Positions 7,941 to 17,021 of a stretch of 38,922 bases of DNA are shown one piece after another (position 1 is the stretch's first letter; every line of letters begins with the position of its first letter). Under the pieces are notes generated by a model. It saw nothing but the letters and a program-made list of their open reading frames with translations. It searched no databases and was not told the DNA's origin. Source of the DNA: Planctomycetota bacterium (lineage in GTDB: Bacteria; Planctomycetota; UBA1135; GCA-002686595); contig JANQEJ010000103.1 of the NCBI GenBank assembly GCA_028278425.1, positions 1 to 38,922 of the forward strand. Direction: 5' to 3'. Made by a program: the position numbers and the translations under genes.

Positions 7941-9635
7941 ATGCTCGGGAAGCCCTCCAAGAAGTCGGTCAAGCGCGTCCTCGCGATCCTGATCGGGCTG
8001 GCGGTCAGCGGGCTCGCCGTGGAGGGCGGCGCTCGGCTCGCGTTCGCGCCTCCGGAGTACATCAACGGGATGCCGCTCGATCCCGAGCTCGGGTTCCGCT
8101 GCCCGGCCAACCGCGAGCAGCGGTGGGTCGACGAGGAGGGCGTTCACACCTTCAAGCTCAACAGTCTCGGATTTCGGGGCAAGGAGCTCCCCGCGCCGGA
8201 CGAGGAGGCGCCCGCCGGCACGCTGCGCTGCCTCTTCCTCGGCGACTCCTTCATGATGGGGCACGGCGTGCCCGAGGAGGAGCTGATGCCGGGCTCGACG
8301 GAGAGCGCCCTCGCGGGGCTCGGCGTTCCGGCGGAGTGCTACAACGCCGGCGTGCGCGGCTACGGCCAGTATCAAGAGCTCCTGCTCCTGCGCCGCCACG
8401 GAGCCGACGTCCGGCCGGACGTCGTCGTGCTCCAGATGTTCACGGGCAACGACTTCGTCGACAACACACTGGAGCTCACCGGGCACACGAGGTTCCAGGG
8501 CAACTACGTGCGGCCCTTCCTCGTTCCCGACGAAGCGGGCCGGTACTCGGAGCGTTACGTGCACCCGGTGAGGTCGCTCCTCCGCCGGCACCTGCGGAGC
8601 TTCGCGCTGCTCGAGTACGGGCTCCTCACGCGCGACGGAACGAGGGCGATTCTGGTCAAGGGCCCCGAGGCCACCCAGCTTCCGGCCGTGGAGCGCGTCC
8701 GGCGCGGCCTCCTCCCGCAGGAGCGCTTGGCCGTCCTGCGCGCGCCCGCGCCGGGATCGCCCTGGGAGACCGGTTGGGAGCGCACCGAGGAGCTGGTCCG
8801 GAGGATCCGCGACGAGGTGGAAGACCTCGGTGCACGGCTCATCGTCATCGTGCTGCCCCACTCCTATCAGGTCCAGATCGACTCCCGCTTCCTGATGACC
8901 GAGCTGCTCCTCCTCTCGAACGGAGGCGAGTCGCTGCACTCGCTCCTGGACTGGAACTACCCGGAGACGCGGCTGCGCGACTTCTTCCGGCGCGAGGGCA
9001 TCGAGTACCTGCTCGCCCTCGATCCGCTGCGCGAGGAGCTCGCGCGGACGACCCGGTCCGTCTACCAGCACAACGCGCACCTGAACGGCCGCGGCCAGCG
9101 CGTGGCGGGCCGCCTCGTCGCGCGGGCGATCGCGGGGCAGGTCGACGACGCCGACCCCGCCAAGCGCGCGCCGGAGGGACGGCCCGTCGACGCCATCCCG
9201 CAGCGGGCGTCGGAGCGCGGTTGGATCGATCTCGCGCGGGAGCCGAGCCCCGAGCTCTTCGATCGGGCCTGGCTGCAGTGGACCCCGAGCCGGGGGGACC
9301 AGCCGGCGGGTTGGGTCATGCCCGAGAAGGCGATGATCGCGTGGCCGGCGCGCGAAGAGCCCTTCGTGCTGCGCGGCTGGTTGCCGGAGCACGCGCCGTT
9401 CCCTTGCTCGTTCCGGGTCCGGGCGGCCGCGACGACGGTCGGCGCGGCGATGGTCACGGATCCGGGTTTCTTCGACATTCCGGTCCAGCTCAAGCTCGAC
9501 CCCGCCGAGCCCCTTCCGATCGCGAGCGTGCCGCTCGTCGTCGAGGGCAAGAAGTCGTTCCCGTTCGGGAGCTCCGACTGCGCCATGATCCTCTGCGGAG
9601 TGGGAGACCCCTCCGCGGAGGACCGCTCCCGCTGA
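7941..9635 (+). CDS. SGNH/GDSL-family hydrolase, membrane-anchored
   Basis: 564 residues. A basic N-terminus and a hydrophobic segment (VLAILIGLAVSGLAVEGG, about 12-30) suggest a membrane anchor with a periplasmic enzyme. Family blocks: the nucleophile block LFLGDSFMMG near residue 98, the oxyanion Gly in YNAGVRGYG, the GND of block III in MFTGNDFVDN near 170, and the block V histidine in NAHLNGRG near 376. In block V the usual D-x-x-H has Asn-Ala-His, so the triad Asp may be replaced. The C-terminal ~160 residues form an extra domain I do not recognise. The family cleaves acyl or acetyl esters, often on polysaccharides or lipids. It is followed closely by a PhyH dioxygenase gene. Confidence 0.8.
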   Translation: MLGKPSKKSVKRVLAILIGLAVSGLAVEGGARLAFAPPEYINGMPLDPELGFRCPANREQRWVDEEGVHTFKLNSLGFRGKELPAPDEEAPAGTLRCLFLGDSFMMGHGVPEEELMPGSTESALAGLGVPAECYNAGVRGYGQYQELLLLRRHGADVRPDVVVLQMFTGNDFVDNTLELTGHTRFQGNYVRPFLVPDEAGRYSERYVHPVRSLLRRHLRSFALLEYGLLTRDGTRAILVKGPEATQLPAVERVRRGLLPQERLAVLRAPAPGSPWETGWERTEELVRRIRDEVEDLGARLIVIVLPHSYQVQIDSRFLMTELLLLSNGGESLHSLLDWNYPETRLRDFFRREGIEYLLALDPLREELARTTRSVYQHNAHLNGRGQRVAGRLVARAIAGQVDDADPAKRAPEGRPVDAIPQRASERGWIDLAREPSPELFDRAWLQWTPSRGDQPAGWVMPEKAMIAWPAREEPFVLRGWLPEHAPFPCSFRVRAAATTVGAAMVTDPGFFDIPVQLKLDPAEPLPIASVPLVVEGKKSFPFGSSDCAMILCGVGDPSAEDRSR

Positions 9636-9664
9636 CGGCGTACCGAGTCGGGCCGGGCGCGGGT

Positions 9665-9670
9665 TACGAT
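9665..9670 (+). promoter_or_regulatory. TACGAT box giving a leaderless PhyH transcript
   Basis: The hexamer ends six bases before the TTG start of the next gene, exactly where a -10 box would be if transcription began on the start codon itself. No Shine-Dalgarno is present. Confidence 0.4.
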
Positions 9671-9676
9671 GCGCGT

Positions 9677-10621
9677 TTGTTCCGCCGCATCAGAAGCAAG
9701 CTGGCGCTCCGCCGGCGACGGCCCGGCTTCCGCAGCGCCTTCGGAGGCCTCTGGACGGACCGCCCCGACGCCGGGGAGCGAATCGAGCGGCTGCGGGCCG
9801 AAGGCGAGCTCGCGGACGAGGAGGTCGAACGCCTCCACGCCTGGATCCGCGACGGGTTCGTGATCCTCTCCGGCGCCGTCGCCGACGAGATCATCGAGGG
9901 CATCAACGCCGAGGTCGAGGAGGCCTGGCGCGCGCGCGACCCGCGCCGTCGCGTCGAGATCGACGGCACGAAGTTTCCGCTCGACCCCGAGCACCGCGGC
10001 CCCACCTGCAAGCTGCTCGACTTCTACGTGCACTCCGAGGTCGCGCGCCGCGCGGCGTTCGCGCCGCCGATCCGCCGCTTCCTGCGGACGATCTTCGAGC
10101 GCGACGTCCTGCTCTTCCAGGGCCTGAGCTTCGAGCACGGGAGCGAGCAGGACGTCCACCAGGACCCGGCGTACGTCGTCGTCGGGTCGCCGCTCGAGCT
10201 CGCCGCCGCGTGGATCGCGCTCGAGGACATCCAGCCCGGGTCGGGCGAGCTCGTCTACTACCCGGGCAGCCACCGCCTGGCCGACACGATTTTCACGAGC
10301 CGCGCCCGCAACTACAACCGCAAGCGCGACGGCGAGGCGGTCCACGGGCGCTACCTCGCCGGCCTCCACGAGCGGTCGCGCGCCATGGGGCTGGAGCTCG
10401 TGACCTTCCGCCCCAAGCGCGGCGACGTCCTGATCTGGAACGCGGACCTCGCGCACGGGGGAGCGCCCGTCGAGGATCCGGTGCTCACGCGGCGGAGCTT
10501 CGTGTGCCACTACGCGCCGCGCGACGTCGAGCCGTACTACTTCTCCTACCTCCCGCGCCAGCGCCGCATCGTCGCCTACGGCGACGGCTGCCACTACTGC
10601 AGCGGGCACTACGACGTCTAA
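9677..10621 (+). CDS. Phytanoyl-CoA dioxygenase (PhyH) family protein
   Basis: 314 residues from a TTG start, the only sensible start between the previous stop and the conserved region. It is an Fe(II)/2-oxoglutarate-dependent oxygenase of the PhyH type: the metal ligands H-x-D are in EQDVHQDPAYV (His161, Asp163) and the distal His in LAHGGAPVED (His260). Around them are the family's GELVYYPGSHR and RGDVLIWNADLAHGG segments. The family hydroxylates acyl-CoAs, amino acids or other small molecules; the substrate cannot be read from sequence. The last residues (GDGCHYCSGHYDV) contain an unusual C-x-x-C with histidines. The gene overlaps the convergent lipoprotein gene by four bases. Confidence 0.85.
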   Translation: MFRRIRSKLALRRRRPGFRSAFGGLWTDRPDAGERIERLRAEGELADEEVERLHAWIRDGFVILSGAVADEIIEGINAEVEEAWRARDPRRRVEIDGTKFPLDPEHRGPTCKLLDFYVHSEVARRAAFAPPIRRFLRTIFERDVLLFQGLSFEHGSEQDVHQDPAYVVVGSPLELAAAWIALEDIQPGSGELVYYPGSHRLADTIFTSRARNYNRKRDGEAVHGRYLAGLHERSRAMGLELVTFRPKRGDVLIWNADLAHGGAPVEDPVLTRRSFVCHYAPRDVEPYYFSYLPRQRRIVAYGDGCHYCSGHYDV

Positions 10622-11304
10622 GGCAGATCGATCAACAGCGCCGGCTTCACGCGCGTGACCGAGAGGATCTGCCCGCCGACGTTCCAGGCGCCGCCGTCGT
10701 CGTCGATGCTCCACGTCATGATCTCGAACACGTCGTCGTGGAGGTTCGACGGAAGCGCGTCGCCGTCGAACACGCCGGCCTGGTGGTCCTCGAACGTGAG
10801 AAAGGTCTCCACGGGCGTGCTCCCGGGGAACGGCGTCAGGTCGGCGTCGATGTCCTGGTAGACGCTGCACGCGTCGGTCAGGGGCGGGCCGAAGGTCTTG
10901 TTGTCGTTGGCGACGGTGATGCGGAAGCCGCCGGAGCCGTTGTTGGTGAACACGACGGGCTCGGGCATGCCCATCCCCACGATCTCGATGCGCACGCCGC
11001 ACCAGTAGGGTTGCTTGTACTGGTAGTCGCCCAGGTTCGGGCTCGGCGTGGCGTCCGCCGCGTCCGTCTCGTACCAGAGCGTTCCGAGCGCGACCGCGTC
11101 GTTGCGGATCCTGCCGCCGAGGTGGAGGAACGGGTCGACGACCGTCACGCTCCCGAGGAAGTAGTAGACGTAGTCCGCGTTCTCCTGTGAGTTGACGTAG
11201 AACTCGAACGTCGGCTCCTTGATCCGCCCGCGCTCGGCGAGCCCGCAGCCGTTGGCGAAGAGAAGGAGAGCGATCGGAAGGGTGGAGGGTTGCAAGGCCT
11301 TCAT
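10618..11304 (-). CDS. Putative lipoprotein of unknown function
   Basis: 228 residues from the ATG at 11304; a second in-frame ATG four codons upstream is possible. The N-terminus MKALQPSTLPIALLLFANGCG is a lipoprotein-type signal with Cys at about residue 20, although the box (F-A-N-G-C) is imperfect. The mature part is beta-rich with three further cysteines and no motif I recognise. Convergent with the PhyH gene. Confidence 0.7.
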   Translation of the reverse strand: MKALQPSTLPIALLLFANGCGLAERGRIKEPTFEFYVNSQENADYVYYFLGSVTVVDPFLHLGGRIRNDAVALGTLWYETDAADATPSPNLGDYQYKQPYWCGVRIEIVGMGMPEPVVFTNNGSGGFRITVANDNKTFGPPLTDACSVYQDIDADLTPFPGSTPVETFLTFEDHQAGVFDGDALPSNLHDDVFEIMTWSIDDDGGAWNVGGQILSVTRVKPALLIDLP

Positions 11305-11615
11305 GGGATCCACCATAGGGCGAAGCCCGGCGGCGGGCACGCGTGGAGCCCCGCGGCCCTACGCGCGCTCGCTCGGGCCTCACCGCCGCCGCTGGCTTGT
11401 TCCAAAGATCTGTCCAGTCTCAAATAGGCCGCGCGTCGGTCAACGAACTCGCTCACGTCGTTCCCACGGTCGGGCGACGCGTCGCTGCGCCGCAGGACCG
11501 ACGGAAAGCAACTCCCTTGCGCGTTCCGCCCGCCGGCGTACTCTCGCGGCAGCTTGTTTGCGGGCGTCACCTTGCTCCTAGCGGCGTCCCAGACTCTTTC
11601 TTGGGGGGAAGAGAG
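11305..11615. other. Divergent intergenic region
   Basis: It carries a TATGGT box (11312-11317) for the lipoprotein and the GGGGGGAAGAGAG ribosome site of the 11616 gene. Apart from those I see no gene or strong structure in these 311 bases. Confidence 0.5.
11312..11317 (-). promoter_or_regulatory. TATGGT box seven bases before the lipoprotein start
   Basis: The -10-like hexamer on the minus strand would start transcription about one base before the ATG, again nearly leaderless. Confidence 0.4.
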
Positions 11616-14336
11616 ATGACAGCGTTCACCGCCGGCTCGATCACCAACGGCCTCGTCACGCTCCGGTTCCAGCACAACGACGCCGAGTTCCAGCTCCTCT
11701 CGATCGAGAGGGAGAAGCAAGCCGCCGAGCCCGAGCCACCCAAGGGAAAGGGCGCTCCCACGAAGGGAGCCGCGAGGGCCGGAGTCAAGCCGTCGCCCGC
11801 GGTGCCGCTCGCGGCAACCGACCTGTGGAAGGTCACGCTCTTCGACCGGAATGCCGCCGGCCCCGAGAACGCGTACTCGATCGTGAGGCCGAGCAACGTC
11901 ACCGTGATGGACCCGCTTCAGGTGAGCGTCAGCCAAGGCGTGGACGAGGGGCGCTTCACCGCTGTGTGGAACGTCACGGATTGGAAGGATGCCTCTCCCG
12001 GGAGCGACTCCTCCGACACCGATGCAGACGGCGGCTTTCCCAAGGAGAAGCTTCGCGTCGCTCTGTCGGCCCGGGCGGCGGCGGGTCAGGACGTCTGCGA
12101 GCTCGACCTCGAGACGGAGATCAAGCACGCGGATGCGAAGAAGCCGCTCACGTCGGTGTACCGGCTCGAGCTGCGGAGCGGTGTCGCCACTTCCGGAGAC
12201 CAGGACCGCCACGTCCTCGCCGTGCCGTGGTACCTGGGCGTCCTCCTGCGCAGGCCGATGACCAACACGCTTACCGCGAGCTACCCGATGGTCGCCGACG
12301 AACGTCTGAGCCACCCGAGCTCCAACACCAAGCCGCTGACGCACCCCGGCCAGATATCCATGCAGTGGATGGCGTTCTACGACGAGGACGTCCCCGGTCA
12401 GCAGACGTACTTCTGGGGTACGCGCGACGTCAACTTCCACGTCAAGCCGTACTGCGTCTACCCGGAGCCCAAAACCCCCGCGCTCGCCTGCGGCGTGCAG
12501 TACTTCCCCCCGGGGAACCTCGCGGAGTCGGGCCCGGTGTCGTTCGCCTTCCCGGTGATCCTCACGGCGATCGAGGGCGACTGGTTCGACGCGGCGACGT
12601 TCTACCGCAAATGGGCCCTTCAGCAGCGGTCGTGGGTGCCGGACAAGACGGCCGACGATCCGGACAGCGAGTTTTCCGATGAGGTCCGCTCGGCCGATCT
12701 GCTTGGATCGGTCGCCCCCGCTCCTTGCAACGCCGGCGGGGCGACAATCTCTTTGGGGCTCCAGGGCGTGCACAAGGACTACGACAACTTCAAGTTCTGG
12801 AAGCAGGAGTGGAAGGACATCCGGTCGTTCTTCAAGGTCCAGAAGATCCTCGGGCGGGTCTGGTACTGGGATCAGGACTCGTTCGAATCCAACACCGGCG
12901 AGTGGTTCCCCATCCGCAAGCAGTTCCTGGAACACGCGCCGAAGGACGCGAGCATGCTGTGGGCACCCTACTTTCACCCGTCGAGCTACTGCACGGAAGT
13001 CAAGGACAAGCCGGGTGTGCTGGACGAGGCGATGATGATGAAGGTCGTCGACGAGTTCGGCGTGCTCCACCAAAGCGAAGGCAAGCACCTTCGCAAGTCG
13101 AGCGGCTGTGACCCCGCCGTGGACGACATGGAGCCCTTGACGACGCGCAAGCTCTGTCACGGAACGAACGACCCGGCGAGCCTGCAGGCGACGAACCCGC
13201 TCACGTACACGCTCGTCGTCGGCAAGAACCTCTTGTCCAGCGGAATGAAGCTGGCCGGGCTCTATTTGGACGAGTACCACATCGGCGAGACCTACTGCTA
13301 CGACGCGGCGCACGCGCACCCGCCCGAAGGACTCCCCGGCGGCGGCACCTATTGGGTCGGCGGGAAGCGCACGCTCCTCCTGAGGGTCAAGCAGGCCCTC
13401 CGCAAGTTCGTACCCGAGGCGTACCTCTGGATCGAAGGGGCGTCCGAGCCCTACCTCCCCCTCGTCGAGGTCTGCAACCTGCGCTACGGCTTCAGCAGCG
13501 CGAGCCTCCGCGACGGGACCAAGGTGCCGGCCTTCCAGGTCGTCTACAACGAGTACCAGCGTTTCACCAACAACGTTCCGCCGGTCAACGTGCCGCCGGA
13601 CACGCCGGCCTTGCAGAATCCGTCGACGATGCTCTCCATCCGCGAGGAGTTCGCGGAGCTCATCTACGCCACGGGCGAGTTCCCCGTCGACTCGGCGCTG
13701 AACGAGGCGACGCTCCTGGAGCACTACGGCCAGAACGATCTCTACGACAAGACGCTCGACATGCTGCAAGCGTTCAGCAAGGTGCTCCAACTGCAGGCGG
13801 TCCGCGACCTGATCCGCTTCGGGCGACGCCTTCGCGATCCGCTGACCGACGTCCAGAGCTTCGTCACCTCGCCGGGCGTGCAGAAACAAGCGGTCTACGC
13901 CTCGGCGCACGGCGTGCCGGGCGTCAAGGTCGCGCTGCTCTTCGTCAACTGGACGGGCGCGGACGACGCCCCGCTCCTGCAAATCCCGATCGAACCGAAG
14001 GCGGTCGAGCCCAAACCCAGTCCGGGTCCCCAGAGCCTCGAGTTGACCCTCGACCTCGCGGACTACGGCTTCGCCGAAGGGGAGTACAAGCTCGACCTCG
14101 TCGACCCGGAGAATCCGGAGGACCCGGACTCTTCCGAGCCGCTGTCCTTCGGCGGGGAGCCGATCCAGCACCCGATCGAGGTCCCCGCGCGCTCGGCGCG
14201 GCTTTACGTGCTCGAGCCGGTGCCCACCCCGGCGTTCGAGATCAAGCCTTCGCCACGCCCCGAGGAGAGACCGGCGCCACCAGCCGGGCGGACGCGCGAG
14301 CCGAGCAAGCGCCCGCCGGGTCCACCCTCGGACTAG
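11616..14336 (+). CDS. Large putative carbohydrate-active protein (DUF6259-like)
   Basis: 906 residues, starting at the ATG with a strong purine-rich ribosome site; upstream in-frame sequence is not protein-like. No signal peptide is seen. The N-terminal half resembles a beta-sandwich, with a Lys/Pro-rich insert near residues 35-65. The middle carries the features I associate with DUF6259/GH-like TIM-barrel proteins: TYFWGTRDVNFHVKPY, FYRKWALQQRSW (about 330), GRVWYWDQDSF, and GLYLDEYHIGE near 550, whose Asp-Glu could be catalytic. A C-terminal beta domain and a Pro-rich tail (PRPEERPAPPAGRTREP) follow. I infer a glycoside-hydrolase-like role, not established. The gene lies just upstream of the TIR gene. 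Confidence 0.65.
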   Translation: MTAFTAGSITNGLVTLRFQHNDAEFQLLSIEREKQAAEPEPPKGKGAPTKGAARAGVKPSPAVPLAATDLWKVTLFDRNAAGPENAYSIVRPSNVTVMDPLQVSVSQGVDEGRFTAVWNVTDWKDASPGSDSSDTDADGGFPKEKLRVALSARAAAGQDVCELDLETEIKHADAKKPLTSVYRLELRSGVATSGDQDRHVLAVPWYLGVLLRRPMTNTLTASYPMVADERLSHPSSNTKPLTHPGQISMQWMAFYDEDVPGQQTYFWGTRDVNFHVKPYCVYPEPKTPALACGVQYFPPGNLAESGPVSFAFPVILTAIEGDWFDAATFYRKWALQQRSWVPDKTADDPDSEFSDEVRSADLLGSVAPAPCNAGGATISLGLQGVHKDYDNFKFWKQEWKDIRSFFKVQKILGRVWYWDQDSFESNTGEWFPIRKQFLEHAPKDASMLWAPYFHPSSYCTEVKDKPGVLDEAMMMKVVDEFGVLHQSEGKHLRKSSGCDPAVDDMEPLTTRKLCHGTNDPASLQATNPLTYTLVVGKNLLSSGMKLAGLYLDEYHIGETYCYDAAHAHPPEGLPGGGTYWVGGKRTLLLRVKQALRKFVPEAYLWIEGASEPYLPLVEVCNLRYGFSSASLRDGTKVPAFQVVYNEYQRFTNNVPPVNVPPDTPALQNPSTMLSIREEFAELIYATGEFPVDSALNEATLLEHYGQNDLYDKTLDMLQAFSKVLQLQAVRDLIRFGRRLRDPLTDVQSFVTSPGVQKQAVYASAHGVPGVKVALLFVNWTGADDAPLLQIPIEPKAVEPKPSPGPQSLELTLDLADYGFAEGEYKLDLVDPENPEDPDSSEPLSFGGEPIQHPIEVPARSARLYVLEPVPTPAFEIKPSPRPEERPAPPAGRTREPSKRPPGPPSD

Positions 14337-14341
14337 CGCGC

Positions 14342-14376
14342 GCGGGTCCTACACTCACCGGACCGAGAGGACCCGC
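14342..14376. promoter_or_regulatory. 9-bp inverted repeat around the start of the TIR gene
   Basis: GCGGGTCCT (14342-14350) and AGGACCCGC (14368-14376) form perfect arms separated by 17 bases; the right arm ends exactly at the ATG and covers part of the GAGAGG ribosome site. In read-through RNA from the upstream gene this would fold and mask the ribosome site. A TACACT box at 14350-14355 predicts a local start near 14362, which would leave the left arm untranscribed and make the repeat a DNA operator instead. Confidence 0.5.
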
Positions 14377-15660
14377 ATGATCTTCGTCTCCTATCGCCGC
14401 GCCGATTCGGGCTACGCGGCCGGTCGCCTCTGCGACCGGCTGAGGGATGCCTTCGGCGCGGAAAACGTCTTCAAGGACGTCGACGACATCCGGCCCGGAG
14501 AGCGGTTCGAAGACGTCCTCCGCGCGGCGCTCGCGAAGGCGAGGGTCACCCTCGCCCTGATCGGGCCGACCTGGTCCACGGCCCGCGGCGACGATGGCGA
14601 GCGCCGCCTGTTCGCGCCGAAGGACTACGTCCGGATGGAGCTCGAAGCGGCCCTGGCGCTCCAGCACCTGCTGATCCCCGTCGTGTTGTCCGGAGGCGAG
14701 CCGCCGGCCGAGGACGACCTGCCCGCGTCGCTCCGGCCGCTCGCCGGCCTCCAGTCCGCCTTCGTTCGGACCGATCCGGACTTCCACCGCGACGTCGATC
14801 GCCTGTTCGCGCACGTCGCGCGGGTCGTCCCCCGCGTCGCGGCCCGTGCGGGAGGCGCCGCCCCGTCCGGGGCCCTGGTCGAGGCGCGGACGGAGCTCGA
14901 AGAGCTCGTCGCCGACGTCTCCAAGCTCGCCCACACGATGAACCAGGGCAACGTGCTGATCCTCGGCGCGACCGAGGTCTCGGACTACATCCGCGAGTCC
15001 CTCGGTTCGAGCTACACGGCCGAGGGGTTCGCGGACTGGCTGGAGGCGGAGAGCTCGCTGGTCGACTCCGCGGTCGTCAAGGGGTGGTTCCGGTCGTCCC
15101 TCTGGATGAAGCTCGACGAGCTGCTCGACTCGGTCAAGCGCCGCGGCGGCGAATGCCGCGGGGGGCTGCGGCTCGTCGGGACCTGCGTCGACCTGCTCGT
15201 CGCGGTCATCCGCGATGCCTACTCGCCCGAGACGTTCCGCCGGATCCTGACGCTGCCGAAGGACGTCTGGAGGCGGCAGCTCGCGAACGCTCGCGAAGCC
15301 GAGCTTCAGCGGATCGTCAACGACAACCTGGTGGGGAACGCCGCCGCCTACTACGTCGCCCGCTACGAAGAGGCCGTTCCCGCGATCGCCGCGCTCGTAC
15401 AAGCGTTCGGGAGCGCCGTCGACACGCTGAGCGACTCCGACCTTCAGCGCGTCCTGGCCCTGCCGACCGCCGCCGCGGAAGCCGAACCGACGCGGACCGC
15501 AAGCCTGCGGCGGTTCGCGGCGGACGCCCGGGAGATCCTCGGCGACGAGGTCTCTGGGACGCTCGCGGCGGGGATCGACGACGTGGAGCGCCTCCTGTCG
15601 AAGGAGCACGCGGCGGAGCGGCTTCGGGCGCTGCCCCTCCGCGGCGGCGGACGCGACTAG
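14377..15660 (+). CDS. TIR-domain protein with an uncharacterised helical C-terminal domain
   Basis: 427 residues. The N-terminal ~150 form a TIR domain: the opening MIFVSYRRADS, the FKDVDDIRPGERF segment, the VTLALIGPTW strand, and YVRMELEAAL, where Glu88 sits at the position of the catalytic glutamate of NAD-cleaving TIR proteins. The remaining ~270 residues are mostly helical, with no domain I recognise; the block DVSKLAHTMNQGNVLILGA to DLLVAVIRDAY is cysteine-containing and well ordered. Bacterial TIR proteins act as NADase effectors in phage defence or in signalling. No partner defence gene is visible next to it, so the C-terminal part may be the sensor. Neighbours are the 906-residue protein and a PQQ-like propeller. 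Confidence 0.85.
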   Translation: MIFVSYRRADSGYAAGRLCDRLRDAFGAENVFKDVDDIRPGERFEDVLRAALAKARVTLALIGPTWSTARGDDGERRLFAPKDYVRMELEAALALQHLLIPVVLSGGEPPAEDDLPASLRPLAGLQSAFVRTDPDFHRDVDRLFAHVARVVPRVAARAGGAAPSGALVEARTELEELVADVSKLAHTMNQGNVLILGATEVSDYIRESLGSSYTAEGFADWLEAESSLVDSAVVKGWFRSSLWMKLDELLDSVKRRGGECRGGLRLVGTCVDLLVAVIRDAYSPETFRRILTLPKDVWRRQLANAREAELQRIVNDNLVGNAAAYYVARYEEAVPAIAALVQAFGSAVDTLSDSDLQRVLALPTAAAEAEPTRTASLRRFAADAREILGDEVSGTLAAGIDDVERLLSKEHAAERLRALPLRGGGRD

Positions 15661-15761
15661 GCTTTACAAGGGAACCCGTCGCCGCGGCGGCCGGCCCGCC
15701 TACCAAGGGAGCAGCCCCGACGCGCAGAGGTCCCGCGCAGCGAAGATCCCCCGAAGCGTTG

Positions 15762-17021
15762 ATGCGTCCCCTCCCGATGCTCCTTCTCGCCCTCGCCGGC
15801 GGCGACTGGCCGCAGTGGCGGGGGCCGTTCTTCCGCAGTTCCGCGGAGGCGGAGCGGCTCCCGGTCGAGTGGAGTGCGGAGCGGAACGTCGCCTGGTCCG
15901 CGGCGCTCCCGGGACCGGCCGCGGCCACGCCCGCGGTCGCGGCGGGGCGGGTCTTCGTCAGCTCGGTGGACCGCGCGAACGCGGACCTCGTCGCGCTCTG
16001 TCTCGACCGCGCCAGCGGCGCGCCGCTCTGGTCGCGCGTCGTCGCGAAGGGCAAGGGGCGCCTGCCGAACCCCCGCGACCCGCGCGGCGAGGGGAACGTC
16101 AACACGCTGGCCGCGCCTTCGCCGGTGACCGACGGCGAGACGGTCTGCTTCCTCTACGGGACGGGCGATCTGGTCGCCTTCGACGTCGGCGGGGAAGAGC
16201 TCTGGCGGCGCAGCCTCGCGCCGGAGTCGGGCGCCTTCGAGATCGAGCACGGCTACGCGTCGAGCCCGCTGCTCTTCGACGGCAAGCTCTTCGCGCAAGC
16301 GATCCACCGGGGCGAGTCCCTCCTCGTCGCCCTCGAGCCGCGCTCGGGCGACCAGCTTTGGAAGCGGCTGCGCGACACGAAGGCGAAGAAGGGCTCGCGC
16401 GAGGCCTACACCTCCCCCGTCCCCTTCCGAAACGGCGAGCGCTGGGAGATCCTCGTCCTCGGCGCCGACTGCCTGACCGCCCACGACCCGGAGACGGGCG
16501 CCGAGACCTGGCGCTGGCGCGGCCTCAACCCGCGCCGCAAGACCCACATGCCGGCGATCAGCAGCGCGGTGGCCGGCGACGACGGGCTGATCGTGGTGAC
16601 CGCGCCGCAGCACGGACCGATGTTCGGCCTGCGCGTGGCCGGCGACGAGGTCGAGGAGCTCTGGAAGCTCAAGCGCCCGACCCCCGGCAACACGACGCCG
16701 CTCCTCTATCGCGACAGGCTCTACGCGATCGACGGCCGCAACGCGCGCGCGGTCTGCCTCGACCCCGCGACCGGCAAGGTGCTGTGGCGGGAGGATCTGA
16801 AGCTGCGGAGCACCGTCCTCGCGTCCCCCACCGCCGGCGACGGCAAGGTGTTCGCGATGGACTCCTCGGGCTCCGCCGTCGTGCTCGCCGCCGGCGACGA
16901 ATACCGGGAGCTGGCCCGCAACCGGCTCGATTCCTCCCCCACGCGCTCCTGCGTCGTCATCGACGGGGAAGAGCTCCTCCTCCGCACAGCGGACCGGCTG
17001 TACTGCGTCCGCGCCGACTAG
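15762..17021 (+). CDS. Secreted PQQ-like beta-propeller repeat protein
   Basis: 419 residues. The short hydrophobic N-terminus (MRPLPMLLLALAGG) is directly followed by DWPQWRGPFFRS, the hallmark opening of outer-membrane/periplasmic PQQ-like repeat proteins frequent in Planctomycetota and relatives. Propeller blades recur with aromatic ends: ALPGPAAATPAVAAGRVFVSS, LDRASGAPLWSRVV, FDVGGEELWRRSL, HDPETGAETWRWRG, LDPATGKVLWREDL. Such proteins resemble BamB or quinoprotein dehydrogenases; catalytic PQQ ligands are not evident, so it is probably a non-enzymatic propeller. The upstream 101 bases hold no strong promoter. Confidence 0.85.
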   Translation: MRPLPMLLLALAGGDWPQWRGPFFRSSAEAERLPVEWSAERNVAWSAALPGPAAATPAVAAGRVFVSSVDRANADLVALCLDRASGAPLWSRVVAKGKGRLPNPRDPRGEGNVNTLAAPSPVTDGETVCFLYGTGDLVAFDVGGEELWRRSLAPESGAFEIEHGYASSPLLFDGKLFAQAIHRGESLLVALEPRSGDQLWKRLRDTKAKKGSREAYTSPVPFRNGERWEILVLGADCLTAHDPETGAETWRWRGLNPRRKTHMPAISSAVAGDDGLIVVTAPQHGPMFGLRVAGDEVEELWKLKRPTPGNTTPLLYRDRLYAIDGRNARAVCLDPATGKVLWREDLKLRSTVLASPTAGDGKVFAMDSSGSAVVLAAGDEYRELARNRLDSSPTRSCVVIDGEELLLRTADRLYCVRAD

